From Candidatus Methylacidithermus pantelleriae (GTDB lineage Bacteria; Verrucomicrobiota; Verrucomicrobiia; Methylacidiphilales; Methylacidiphilaceae): a DNA stretch of 64,000 nt. Shown here piece by piece: positions 44,462 to 57,061 of the stretch (position 1 is its first letter; each line of letters opens with the position of its first letter). Under the pieces are notes generated by a model. The model worked only from the letters and a program-made list of their open reading frames with translations. It searched no databases and was not told the DNA's origin. Location: positions 62,001-126,000 of the forward strand of contig NZ_CAJNOB010000034.1 in assembly GCF_905250085.1 (NCBI RefSeq), written 5' to 3'. The position numbers and the translations under genes are program-made.

Positions 44462-44474
44462 TGCTCTTTGAAAA
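44462..44474 (+). promoter_or_regulatory. boxA antitermination signal of the rRNA leader
   Basis: TGCTCTTTGAAAA closely matches the bacterial boxA (TGCTCTTTAACA), which recruits Nus factors to protect rRNA transcription from termination. A related TTCTTTGAAAA lies before the 23S gene at 46741. Confidence 0.6.
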
Positions 44475-44544
44475 CGCGTGGGAGAAAATGGGTGTCCCGA
44501 AATGGGATTCCTGGTCCTGGGTGAGGCTTCCGTTGGGGAAGTCA

Positions 44545-44568
44545 GAACAGGATTGAATTGTGCGGAAC
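44545..44568 (+). repeat. 5' arm of the 16S processing stem
   Basis: These 24 bases are complementary to 46354-46377 after the 16S gene, with three G-U pairs and no mismatch. The two arms would close a long stem around pre-16S rRNA, the usual RNase III target. Confidence 0.75.
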
Positions 44569-44669
44569 ACCCGCGCCAGTTCTTTGAGTTCCTGCGGCTT
44601 GTCCCTTGCCCTCTTCGTTCGGAGAGGGTAGTGGGAAAAAGAGCCGTTAACGGAATCGGACTTTCCTTT

Positions 44670-46207
<1,538 letters not shown>

Positions 46208-46353
46208 CGGAGTTACAGTTCGGCCCTTACTCGGGGGTGCTTGGGGCCTCCGGGGAGGTGTCCGGGCGAGGTCGAACTGCTACGTCCTGTGCCTGGTGAG
46301 GGTGCCAGGGGTGGCAGAAGTTCTTCCCTTTTGTACAAGGGAAGTCGCGGGGA

Positions 46354-46377
46354 GTTCCGCACAGTTCAGTCTTGTTC
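46354..46377 (+). repeat. 3' arm of the 16S processing stem
   Basis: Complement of 44545-44568 (see that entry). It lies about 148 bases after the 16S 3' end and before tRNA-Ala. Confidence 0.75.
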
Positions 46378-46454
46378 GGATTCGGGACTTGCCAATCGGG
46401 GCTTGGAGTCCGGCCGGGAAAAAGTTTTGGACCCTTTCCCCCAAAAGGGCGCAA

Positions 46455-46527
46455 GGGGGCATAGCTCAGCTGGTAGAGCGATAGCTTTGCACGCTATAGG
46501 TCAGGGGTTCGAGTCCCCTTGCCTCCA
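46455..46527 (+). tRNA. tRNA-Ala (anticodon UGC)
   Basis: 73 bases in the 16S-23S spacer. The acceptor arm GGGGGCA pairs with TGCCTCC (one G-U pair); the anticodon loop TTTGCAC gives UGC; the T arm has GGTTCGAGTCC. CCA is not encoded. It precedes tRNA-Ile, the reverse of the common Ile-Ala order. Confidence 0.95.
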
Positions 46528-46602
46528 GTTTTGGGTGTTTGGGTCTTGAAGGGATGGCCCATTGACTTCTCCGGGTCGACTTGGGTACTTTGGAATGGAC
46601 CG

Positions 46603-46679
46603 GGGCCTGTAGCTCAGTTGGTTAGAGCATGCGCTTGATAAGCGCAGGGTCACTGGTTCGAGCCCAGTCAGGCCCACCA
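46603..46679 (+). tRNA. tRNA-Ile (anticodon GAU)
   Basis: 77 bases including an encoded CCA. The acceptor arm GGGCCTG pairs with CAGGCCC; the anticodon loop TTGATAA gives GAU; the T arm has GGTTCGAGCCC. It is the second tRNA of the 16S-23S spacer. It is the only tRNA of the three in this window with CCA in the gene. Confidence 0.95.
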
Positions 46680-46728
46680 GGGTAAGTTGGTCCCTCCTTG
46701 TGAGGCAAGTGTGCGGGAGGGGCGCATT

Positions 46729-46763
46729 AGCCTTTGAGCGTTCTTTGAAAACTTCCGATGGAT
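46729..46763 (+). repeat. 5' arm of the 23S processing stem, with a boxA-like core
   Basis: These bases are complementary to 49764-49797 after the 23S gene, with one bulge and a few G-U pairs, giving a stem of about 33 pairs. The core TTCTTTGAAAA resembles boxA, so this arm may act both in antitermination and in RNase III processing. Confidence 0.75.
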
Positions 46764-46841
46764 GGGTATGTGCCAGGGTCTGGCGTTTCGCGGAGCCTAG
46801 GGGCCAGGGCGGTCGGAAGCGACCGTTTCTTGTTGTCCGAG

Positions 46842-49718
<2,877 letters not shown>

Positions 49719-49763
49719 TCGGTCCTCTAGGCTTTTTGAGCGACAGGGTTCTGGTCGCATGCA

Positions 49764-49797
49764 ATCCATCGGAGTTTTCAAAGAGCGCTTAAAGGCT
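49764..49797 (+). repeat. 3' arm of the 23S processing stem
   Basis: Complement of 46729-46763 (see that entry), lying between the 23S and 5S genes. Confidence 0.75.
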
Positions 49798-49841
49798 GGT
49801 AGGGGGTCACCAGGTGCCTTTAGCCCGAAGGGAAAAAGGGA

Positions 49842-49956
49842 TCTGGTGACCATAGAGACGTGGAACCACCCGGTCCCATTCCGAACCCGGAAGTGAAACG
49901 CGTCATCGCCGATGGTAGTGTGCCGCTAGGGCACGCGAGAGTAGGTCGTTGCCAGA
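49842..49956 (+). rRNA. rrf: 5S ribosomal RNA
   Basis: 115 bases. The ends TCTGGTGACC and GGTCGTTGCCAGA pair as helix I; the interior CCCGGTCCCATTCCGAACCCGGAAG is the conserved 5S loop B/C region. It closes the rRNA operon and is followed at once by a terminator. Confidence 0.95.
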
Positions 49957-49957
49957 G

Positions 49958-49990
49958 TTCCGCTTGGGTATTACCCAAGCGGAATTTTTT
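49958..49990 (+). terminator. intrinsic terminator of the rRNA operon
   Basis: TTCCGCTTGGGTA (49958-49970) pairs perfectly with TACCCAAGCGGAA (49972-49984), followed by six T residues. It begins two bases after the 5S gene. Confidence 0.93.
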
Positions 49991-50821
49991 ATGTAATTTC
50001 TCGGTATCATTGGAGCCAAACGCCGGAGCTGCCGGACATTTGTCTTGGGAGTGCATCCTCTGTTAGAGGGATCTCCCCTGATGGCCCTTTCTATCCCCAA
50101 AAAGGGCGCTTATGGGCTCGGGGGAGCAAAAGACTCCACCAATCCGGTGTCCAGTTTTACCAAATAGACTGAGATGGGCTATTGCTCGTACACTGTGGCG
50201 CAGGACGTCCTTCGACTGATGTAAGTGGCCTTGCTACCGAGCCGGCCTCTGGCTGGACCCATCCGGTGTGCGTGTGCCTGAAACTGAGGTCCAATGGGTG
50301 GGAACCGTAGAGATGGAGTCCCCGTTAACAATGGAAAGCCAGAACGTTGCGGGAATAAATGAACTTGATCTTTCTGGACATCCCACTTGGTTTGGATGGC
50401 AGGCTGAAACCGCAAGCCTCTCTTTCACGGTAGGAAATGGGTTCGATCGGGCTTATTCGGGCCGACTTGCTCTAACGTGTCCTCCGTGCACCATCGGCTG
50501 GCTTCAGAAAGATGCCCAAAGTGGAGAGGCCAGTGCCAGCAGGCTTGTTCTACTTGTACGGTGGAGCGCCTACCAAGTTTATGGCAATCCATACACCTGG
50601 TTTTTTCATGATCGTTTTGCCAAAAATCATCCTTCTCAAAAGCAACAGCGGCAAGGTGCGAGCAGCCTCTAGCCTGGAGTTCGTCCGAACGCAAACATGT
50701 CAATTTTTTTTCTTATCCCGAAACCTCTTCCCTTCATGGGAAAGTGCCGACCGAATTGTGAACTGTTCTGGTCTGAAGCAAGGCAGCCTACTAACGTTCA
50801 TGGTTGTCTACTTTATGAATT
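49991..50821. other. 0.8-kb gene-poor region after the rRNA operon
   Basis: A plus-strand frame at 50268-50672 and a minus-strand frame at 50425-50703 overlap each other, and neither has a recognised product. A second reading, WFGWQAETASLSF, looks partly protein-like, but I cannot assign it. The region may hold remains of an inactivated gene. Confidence 0.3.
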
Positions 50822-51189
50822 ATGAACGTGGGCAAGTACGCGTTTTTTCTGTTGGTAACGGGTTCGCTTGTTCTTAGCGTAAGTGTTGCAGCGTCTGCAC
50901 GGGAAACACCGTTTGTCTTTACCCGAGTTGTAGCGATTCGATTTAAGGGTTCGGAAAAACATTCTTGCTCCGCATCGCGGGTCAAACGGGCTTCTCCGGA
51001 CTCTTTTCAGTCCCGTGGAAAATCCAGGGGCCCGAAGGGTTCGGAGCGACCCATCTTATCCCCTTGATCGACTCTGAAGGGCTAGCTTACCTTCGACACT
51101 GTCTGAAGCTACATTACTGCAACCGAACGAGTGAATGGTTTCCTTTTGCCTATGTGATCCACTTGGGCCCGCGAAAAAAAGAGGAATGA
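50822..51189 (+). pseudogene. secreted protein of unknown family, apparently frameshifted
   Basis: ATG 50822 opens with a convincing signal peptide (KYAFFLLVTGSLVLSVSVAASA) followed by RETPFVFTRVVAIRFKGSE. The frame then turns basic and unstructured and stops at 51067, while the neighbouring frame from about 50965 reads GLFSVPWKIQGPEGFGATHLIPLIDSEGLAYLRHCLKLH in a protein-like manner to a stop at 51189. One frameshift near 50960-51000 would join them into a product of about 120 residues. It is either a recent pseudogene or a sequencing error. Confidence 0.35.
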
Positions 51190-51949
51190 GACCCAGTTTT
51201 TTGGAGTAGCTCGGTTTCCTTCTTTGGGTATTTCGCAACGCATTCGGTGCTCTACAATTTGCCTTCGGACTAAAGCTGCGCTACGCGGATGGCTTAAGGG
51301 CGACCAAGGGGTTTGCGGGACTTCTCCGTGGAAACCTTTCGAGATCCATTCGGCTCGGAGGCTGGTGGTGAGCCCGTAGACGAGGAAAAAGATCCGTATG
51401 GAATTGAGGACTCGGGATCGCCACCTACCAGGGATACAGGGGACGGGCTTCCAGGGAGCTTGTGAGCTGGGGAACGGCCGGTTCAAACCTCGGCGAGTCG
51501 CTCATAATGAGTGAGGACTGCCCCGGGGGAAACTTCCGGCGGCCAGAGGTGAACCTCCAGGAGATACCAGCCATGGATCGCTTCCTCTTCTGGGAGCCGC
51601 TCCTCTCTGTACGTTTCCGCCAGAAGCGGCCGCGAGGCTCGACCCCCTACTCCCAAGTATTTATGGGGTTGCAGGCAAGAGAACGCCCCGACCGAGCGCG
51701 CGCTCCAGTTTGAGCGGATCGGCTGTTTTTTCGGCGATCATTTTGGGAATCTCAGCCGATACCTCGATGGCAGAAGGCACCCGGCTTACCCGCCGGGCCC
51801 GATCGCGCAAGGACTAGGCCATTCTCCTCCGGGCATCACAGATCGAACCCCATTGCCTTGTACCTTCATAAGTTACGTCCGGTCGGTGAGCCAATGCTGC
51901 CGCTCTTCTGGCCAAATCCCGACGATCGCTCTTGGAGCTTGGGTTCTCT
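51190..51949. other. gene-poor region, possible mobile-element debris
   Basis: Only scattered short frames are present, none with a product I can name. On the minus strand there are protein-like snippets (LVYGLTTSLRAEWIS near 51390; EIPKMIAEKTADPLKLERALGRG near 51700) separated by stops, consistent with old insertion-sequence debris continuing from the next entry. Confidence 0.25.
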
Positions 51950-52400
51950 TAGCTCAAGTGACATACGGAAGCCCTCTCTCCTTCGAGCGCTTCGACGTTC
52001 GACGGGCTTTTTCCTTCCTCCATCAAAAACGATCTTTGGATTCCCAACCGTCTTGCAGTCTCACAACTAACGCCACAAGCGTCTTCGAATCCGCCCGGGT
52101 TGCCCGCAACATTTTTCCAACAAAACCGGAACTCCTTGAGCATGGGTCGCAATTGAGAAGAAAAACCTGCCGCCAATCCCCCTCGCTGAACCCGGCTGTG
52201 TCCATAACCGGCCACTCCCTCCAGTCCTGCCCCCTCAAGGTACACACGGGGGTAGATCATAAGGGACCAAACTCGTTCCCGGGAGGCGACCCTCGCGATA
52301 GAGCTTCTTTTCCACCTAGCTCTAAACCCCCTTTTCACCCAGCCAATCGTTCGGTATAGCTCTTTTTCCTCCAAGTCCTTTTTCCTCCACCCCCACAGTG
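51950..52400 (-). pseudogene. possible IS66-like transposase remnant
   Basis: On the minus strand, FVGKMLRATRADSKTLVALVVRLQDGWES (52160-52030) followed in another frame by LMEEGKSPSNVEALEGERASV (about 52020-51960) resembles the IS66 transposase stretch before and around the conserved motif EPTNNxAERAL, with that motif eroded to PSNVEAL. Stops and shifts are frequent. The match is short and the call tentative. Confidence 0.3.
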
Positions 52401-52937
52401 CCCCCAAACCCGTCTCCCTTGTTTTTTTGGCAACGCACACCGCGGAGAGAAAAACATCCGCCCCAAAAGGGATCGCTTTACGCTTTACTCAACCGTTGGT
52501 TCTGCTCCGTTCTCACTCCTGCACGCATTTGCACTGGACCCCACCTTCTTCGGCGCACCTCTTTCCGTACCCCTAACGCCCCATCATCTAAGGGCTCCCC
52601 TACTTCTTAAGCCCTTCAGGGGGACCAGCTTCCAGCGTTTCAAGCTTGTGTGAAGAAGCTGTTGCGTTTCGACCGGGAGCGGCCTCTCCCATTGGCCCAA
52701 CTCCTCTCTCCACCTTTTTGGCCACCCACTAGGACGGCCGGACGTCCACCTGCCGGTACACCTTCCCGTTGCCATCGGTACGGACCTCCTGGACCTAAAT
52801 GTCTACACCTTACAACATCCAAGATTTTTCCTGTGGAAGAGTTAGCTAGGGACAGTCCTCTGATTTATCGACCCTACGCACTTTCCCATGAGTCGTTGAT
52901 TTGCAAGTACAAAGGTGAAAAGGGTCGCGAAGTTACA
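52401..52937. other. gene-poor region
   Basis: A minus-strand snippet, RCRHLGPGGPYRWQREGVPAGG (about 52810-52745), resembles the GxGPYWYxxxREGGR segment found in small proteins and leaders tied to transposases, but no intact gene is supported. The plus-strand frame at 52650-53033 is low in complexity. Confidence 0.25.
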
Positions 52938-53366
52938 TTAGGACTGTTTGGCGATCCAGCGCAGGAGGGCTATGGCAATTGCATTAGCCAAAAGGAAACC
53001 CGCAAGAGTTCCTATCGTCTCGTGCCAGCATAAGTGACCGCCAGCGAAAAAGACTCCAAGAATCATCCCCACAAGCGGAAGCCCAACCCATAACAACGGC
53101 AAAAAGAAGAAGAGCCCCACAATCCCCCATGTTTTCCATCGCTGCCGCGGATGCAAAACGATAGGAGACCCCCACCCTAGGGAGATGACCCATGGGTCGG
53201 GTGGCGATGTTTCTTGCGCTTCGCTAATCAGAGACGAGGTCTTCTGCGAACCAGGAGCAGATGGGGTTGAGGTAAAAGGATCCGGTATTTGCGTTGCGCC
53301 GTTTCGCCCAAAAGAAGGGGCTTTGGCAAACTCTCGGATGCTTTCTTTTCGTCTGGAAAGCTCCAT
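52938..53366 (-). CDS. small two-helix membrane protein, unknown
   Basis: A 142-residue product with a polar, Ser/Pro-rich N-terminal half (residues 1-75), then two closely spaced hydrophobic segments (GIVGLFFFLPLLWVGLPLVGMILGVFF and GTLAGFLLANAIAIALLRWIA) separated by GGHLCWHET. The cysteine and histidines between the helices may bind a metal, which is speculative. I recognise no family. It is separated from its neighbours by large gaps. Confidence 0.5.
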   Translation of the reverse strand: MELSRRKESIREFAKAPSFGRNGATQIPDPFTSTPSAPGSQKTSSLISEAQETSPPDPWVISLGWGSPIVLHPRQRWKTWGIVGLFFFLPLLWVGLPLVGMILGVFFAGGHLCWHETIGTLAGFLLANAIAIALLRWIAKQS

Positions 53367-54109
53367 AGGGGCGCTGCGCTTAAAATGTGCTTCATGAGCG
53401 CAAAAGACTCAAGTGCAACTCGGCCTGGAGGCGGGAGGCTTAAGGATAACCTCATAAGGGCTTTCGGCTATTGGGTGCTATTGAAAAAAGGGGAGGCAAC
53501 CCTCCCAATGTCGCGGGATGGTTTCCAACCGTTTTTTTTTCCAACCGAGGCCGACAGCTGGCATGATTGCTGTGAGGGCTCTCCCCTTTTTTATTGGGTT
53601 TAGGCACCGGGCAGGGTTTTGTGTCTCCTGGTCGGGCTTTAGACCTCTTCCATGGTTAAAAACCAAGGGGGCTTGTAGGGCACTTTCCGGTCAAAAGCTC
53701 CCGTTGGATTGCCGATCGTCGGAACTTTTAGGGGAACTTATGGCGCAAGACCAACGCCTTTTTTTCGATTTCCGTTGTTTAATTCTCGGCGTCTCAGGAC
53801 CGTGACCAGTTGGGGGACGGTTGGACAGGAGGATTGGAGATAGACCCCTTTTCCGAGAGGAGCGGTGTTGGCTGGAGAATGGGGCAACCATTGTAAGGGG
53901 TACGTTTGGAAGGTCTTCGTCGATCAAGCGGTGGAGACTTTGGAAGAAGGGTTCAATGGATCGGAAATGTGCGCGTGGGAAAAGCGGGAGAAAAGAAACG
54001 CCAGCGGCATTAAGAGGAAAACCAAAAGCTTATGAGAAACGTCTTATGCAAAAAGCCGCTTTTTTGGTAGGTTTGGTTTGCGGGGAGCTGCTAATAGCTC
54101 TTTTTCAAC
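53367..54109. other. 0.7-kb region without a supported gene
   Basis: Plus-strand frames at 53518-53805 and 53821-54327 have no recognised product, and the latter overlaps the following gene in another frame. A minus-strand terminator-like hairpin is listed separately. An unannotated small RNA on the minus strand, upstream of that hairpin, is possible. Confidence 0.3.
53484..53506 (-). terminator. minus-strand intrinsic terminator without an assigned gene
   Basis: Read on the minus strand, GGGAGG and CCTCCC form a 6-base stem with a 4-base loop, followed by CTTTTTTC. This is a good intrinsic terminator, but no minus-strand gene is supported upstream of it (53507-54100). Confidence 0.5.
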
Positions 54110-54658
54110 GTGAAGACAGAGGAGCTTCTCGGTACCTCAGCGCTAGGGATTTTTGCGGTCGCTATTCTGCTCCTGACGGGAACGCTTCTTTACAGAGAAT
54201 ATCGAGAGGACCAAAAAGAAAAAGCCAAGGCAGAATTTGCAGTTGCACTGGACCGGATCATTTCGTCAGCACCCGGAAGCGAGGCCCAGAGGCGGTTAGG
54301 GGAGCGAATCCGAAGCATTTTGGCTGATCCCCAAAAGCTCACGGAAAAGTCGGTCGACGAACTTCGTTCGGTCGGTCAGGAGGCCAAAAAATTGGCCAAC
54401 CAGCTTCGTTCCGCCTTGCGGGAAGCCGAATCGGCGAAGGAGGAGATTGCACGCCGTCGAAAAGTGGCTTCTCCCGATGAGGTGGTGACTTTTTTCCAGG
54501 CGGGCCGCATGGGGGAACTTTCCCGTAGAGCGGTTGCCTTTGACCAAATGGCCCATCAGATTGACGAGAGTCTTATCCCAATGGTGGAGGAGGCAATCGC
54601 GTCGGCAAAACAGCAATCCGAAAAGCCTCAGGAGAGGGGTCGCTCGGTTAAGAGATAG
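54110..54658 (+). CDS. membrane-anchored helical protein, short paralogue of the Trp-rich protein
   Basis: A 182-residue product from GTG 54110. One N-terminal membrane helix (LGIFAVAILLLTGTLLY, about residues 11-27) is followed by a charged, helical domain likely to form a coiled coil (KEKAKAEFAVALDRII, ADPQKLTEKSVDELRSV, REAESAKEEIARRRKV). The helical domain aligns throughout with residues 30-150 of the next protein (shared: AKAEF...DR...AP, ADPxKxTxxxVxEL, AKExIARR, DExVxxxQ). No family is recognised. The two genes are 116 bases apart and arose by tandem duplication. Confidence 0.65.
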   Translation: MKTEELLGTSALGIFAVAILLLTGTLLYREYREDQKEKAKAEFAVALDRIISSAPGSEAQRRLGERIRSILADPQKLTEKSVDELRSVGQEAKKLANQLRSALREAESAKEEIARRRKVASPDEVVTFFQAGRMGELSRRAVAFDQMAHQIDESLIPMVEEAIASAKQQSEKPQERGRSVKR

Positions 54659-54774
54659 CATATCGCAAAAAGGAATCAGAGAGGATATCGGGAAAAGGAA
54701 TCAGAGGGGAGTCGATTCGACAGGAGAAAGAGCAGGCGTTAGATTATGTTCAAGAACCTGGAACGGTGGCGACA

Positions 54775-56709
54775 ATGAAAACGATGCGTTTGAGTCTCCT
54801 ACTAGGGGCAGCGGCGGCTTTGGCGGCTATTCCGACAGGAGTTGCTGTGTACCAGACTTACCAGGGTCACCAGCGAGAAGTAGCCAAGGCGGAGTTTTCG
54901 CGCACGTTCGATCGTTTGCTTGCCAAGGCTCCCCGGCGCGAGGATCTAAACCAACTGTCCGAACAACTACGAGCGCTTATGGCAGATCCGGCGAAGATCA
55001 CGCAATCCACTGTAGGGGAGCTAGAGCAACTGGCGAGCCGTGCAGCGGACAACGCAAGGCAGGCGCAAGAAGTGGTTCGGCAAATCGAGCAAGCCAAGGA
55101 AGACATTGCTCGCCGGTATCATTTAGTGGCCTCCGATGAACTTGTGAGCTATTTACAGACACAAAGGATCCAAGAGATCCAGCGGTTAGGAGATGCTTTC
55201 GAACGCTTCGCTAGTGATGTCCGGAACCAGTGGATTCCCCTTGCCCAGAATGCCTTGGCCAACCCGCCTCAAGGGCAAACGGTTTCAGAAGGTGTAACGT
55301 CGGGGCAGGTTCCAGGCGGGTCTCAGCCCTCTGGGGTAGCGCGCTCCCTGGGGGGGTCCCATAGTTACGTGCGGAGATACGGGTATGCCGCAGCCGGGTC
55401 CGGTTATCCGGACGAGTATGGTTATCTAGCAAGTGGTTCGACTTACGTCGGCAACTACGCCGATTTTGCGACGGGACCGATCTACGCCGATTACTACGAC
55501 TACGATTACGACGACGCATATGATTATGGCGATCTCGATTACGACTGGGATTACGGGTACAGCTATGCCTATGCCCCCACGGTTGCTATTGGCCTCTGGC
55601 CATGGTGGTGGAGTTGGTGGCCTTGGTGGGGCTGGGGGTGGTGGCCCGGCTGGGGCGTCGGGATCGGTTGGTGGTCCCCAGGTATTAGCATTTCCTTTGG
55701 ATGGGGTTTTCCTTGGGTCGGTTGGGGAGGCTGGTGGAGTCCGTTTTGGTGCTGGAGACCTTGGTGGTGTGGTCCCTCCTGGTGGGGATGGAATGGATGG
55801 TGGGGAGGGAACCGGTGGTGGGGATGGAATGGGGATCCTCCTGGTGGTCGATGGTTTGGCTGGGGCAATCGGTGGGGAAATTTCTGGGCGAACCGGTGGG
55901 GAAATTTCGGAAACATGGCCCGCTGGAACCAGTTGGGCGGGGCGACTAACATCGCAAACTTTAATCGGATGACTCCCTGGAACCGGTTTCAAGCCTTAGG
56001 CAACCGGGGGTTTGTGGGCAATGGTCTGGGGAATCGTTTTTCGGCTTTGTCCGGCGCGCAGGATCCTTCCCGAAACTTGGCAGGGCTCAATGGGCGATTG
56101 GGTAATGAGATCGGACAGCGGTCGACAGTTCTTTCCGGAGGAAATCGAGGATTCTCCTCGAGTCTCCCAGCTTCCCGGGGCTTCCAGTTTGAGCGTGCCC
56201 CGCAAAACCGTTTTGGGAATGTGAACCCAAGGGGAGGAGCAAACTTGGGCAGGGGCGGTTTTCGGTTCAGCCAGCCACCGAGCAGGTCCTTCGGAGGAGC
56301 CTCTGCGGGTAGAACATTTCAGCCGGCAAGAGGGATGAGTGCCTTTCGGTTCTCCCCTCCTCGGAGCTCGGCTGGTTTGTCGCGCGCTCAAACGTTGCGA
56401 CAGTTTTCCGGAGGTAGGTCGCGCTTCTGGAGTGGAGGAGTTCATTCCTTTGGTGGAGCCAGATCCTGGGGCACGTCTAGGAGCTTCGGGGGCTTTCGTG
56501 GGATTTCTCCGGTGGGTCGTGGGGGATGGGGAGGCGGCTGGAGACCGAGCCATGGGGGCTTTCGGTCCTTTGGAGGTATGGGTGGTTTTCGAGGCGGTGC
56601 TTTCCGTGGATTTGGAGGGGGATTCCGTGGTGGCGCTTTTCACGGAGGAGGTTTCCGGGGAGGAGGGTTTCACGGGGGAGGCTTCCGCGGAGGGGGTTTC
56701 CATCGCTAA
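54775..56709 (+). CDS. membrane-anchored protein with Tyr/Asp, Trp-rich and Gly/Arg/Phe-rich low-complexity tail
   Basis: About 644 residues from ATG 54775 (a GTG lies at 54766). An N-terminal membrane helix (LLLGAAAALAAIPTGVAVY) leads into a helical domain (residues about 30-150) shared with the upstream gene. Then follow a Gly/Ser/Tyr stretch; a Tyr/Asp tract (residues about 236-268, for example DYYDYDYDDAYDYG); a block of about 120 residues (272-392) with about 37 Trp, mostly in WW and WGW groups with Gly, Pro and Asn; a Gly/Asn/Arg/Phe segment; and a tail of FRGGGFHGGG-like repeats (residues about 580-644). I know no family with this set. Aromatic and Gly/Arg tracts of this kind favour self-association or surface adhesion, which is inference. 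A terminator follows. Confidence 0.7.
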   Translation: MKTMRLSLLLGAAAALAAIPTGVAVYQTYQGHQREVAKAEFSRTFDRLLAKAPRREDLNQLSEQLRALMADPAKITQSTVGELEQLASRAADNARQAQEVVRQIEQAKEDIARRYHLVASDELVSYLQTQRIQEIQRLGDAFERFASDVRNQWIPLAQNALANPPQGQTVSEGVTSGQVPGGSQPSGVARSLGGSHSYVRRYGYAAAGSGYPDEYGYLASGSTYVGNYADFATGPIYADYYDYDYDDAYDYGDLDYDWDYGYSYAYAPTVAIGLWPWWWSWWPWWGWGWWPGWGVGIGWWSPGISISFGWGFPWVGWGGWWSPFWCWRPWWCGPSWWGWNGWWGGNRWWGWNGDPPGGRWFGWGNRWGNFWANRWGNFGNMARWNQLGGATNIANFNRMTPWNRFQALGNRGFVGNGLGNRFSALSGAQDPSRNLAGLNGRLGNEIGQRSTVLSGGNRGFSSSLPASRGFQFERAPQNRFGNVNPRGGANLGRGGFRFSQPPSRSFGGASAGRTFQPARGMSAFRFSPPRSSAGLSRAQTLRQFSGGRSRFWSGGVHSFGGARSWGTSRSFGGFRGISPVGRGGWGGGWRPSHGGFRSFGGMGGFRGGAFRGFGGGFRGGAFHGGGFRGGGFHGGGFRGGGFHR

Positions 56710-56719
56710 TCGTCCTTTT

Positions 56720-56742
56720 GGCGAGGCTCTCGCCGGTTTTTC
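56720..56742 (+). terminator. intrinsic terminator after the Trp-rich gene
   Basis: GGCGAG (56720-56725) and CTCGCC (56729-56734) pair across a 3-base loop, followed by GG and six T residues. It lies 10 bases after the stop codon and supports the gene's reality. Confidence 0.75.
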
Positions 56743-57061
56743 CTAGGAAGTCTACTCCCCGTGGAGCTTTTCCAGCGCTCGGGATACTCGTGGTGGCTAG
56801 GGGGTGTCGTAGAATGGGTAGTTGAGGTCTCATTTCTTGGTCTTTGTCGCAGGATTCTGCGGAAGCCTGTCGTCTTTTACCAGGGATAACGCTTTTTGGA
56901 TCCAAGATCGCGGCGCAGCTTCCTCTGGCTGTAAGTCCTGGTGGAAAGCCTGCTTTCTTCTTCCTCATCTGGAGAGGTATGCGTTTGCGAAACGCAAAGA
57001 GGGCTCCATAGGAGGAAATGTGGACCCGCGGACCTTTGGAGGATAGAAAGGACTTCTGTAG
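56743..57061. other. intergenic region before the ABC exporter
   Basis: About 320 bases without a supported gene. GCGTTTGCGAAACGC (56981-56995) is a small hairpin or operator-like palindrome, about 65 bases before the ABC ATPase start, and could be a regulator site. Confidence 0.3.

Noticed and set aside
55426-55992. Minus-strand Pro-rich frame (188 codons) and plus-strand Gly-rich frame (179 codons) over the Trp-rich gene
   Set aside because: They are shadows of the Trp/Gly codons (TGG, GGN) of the plus-strand gene, which has start, membrane helix, paralogue and terminator support.
55996-56703. Minus-strand Ser/Pro/Thr-rich frame of 235 codons
   Set aside because: It is the complement of Gly/Arg/Phe repeats in the Trp-rich gene and has no ribosome-binding site or family match.
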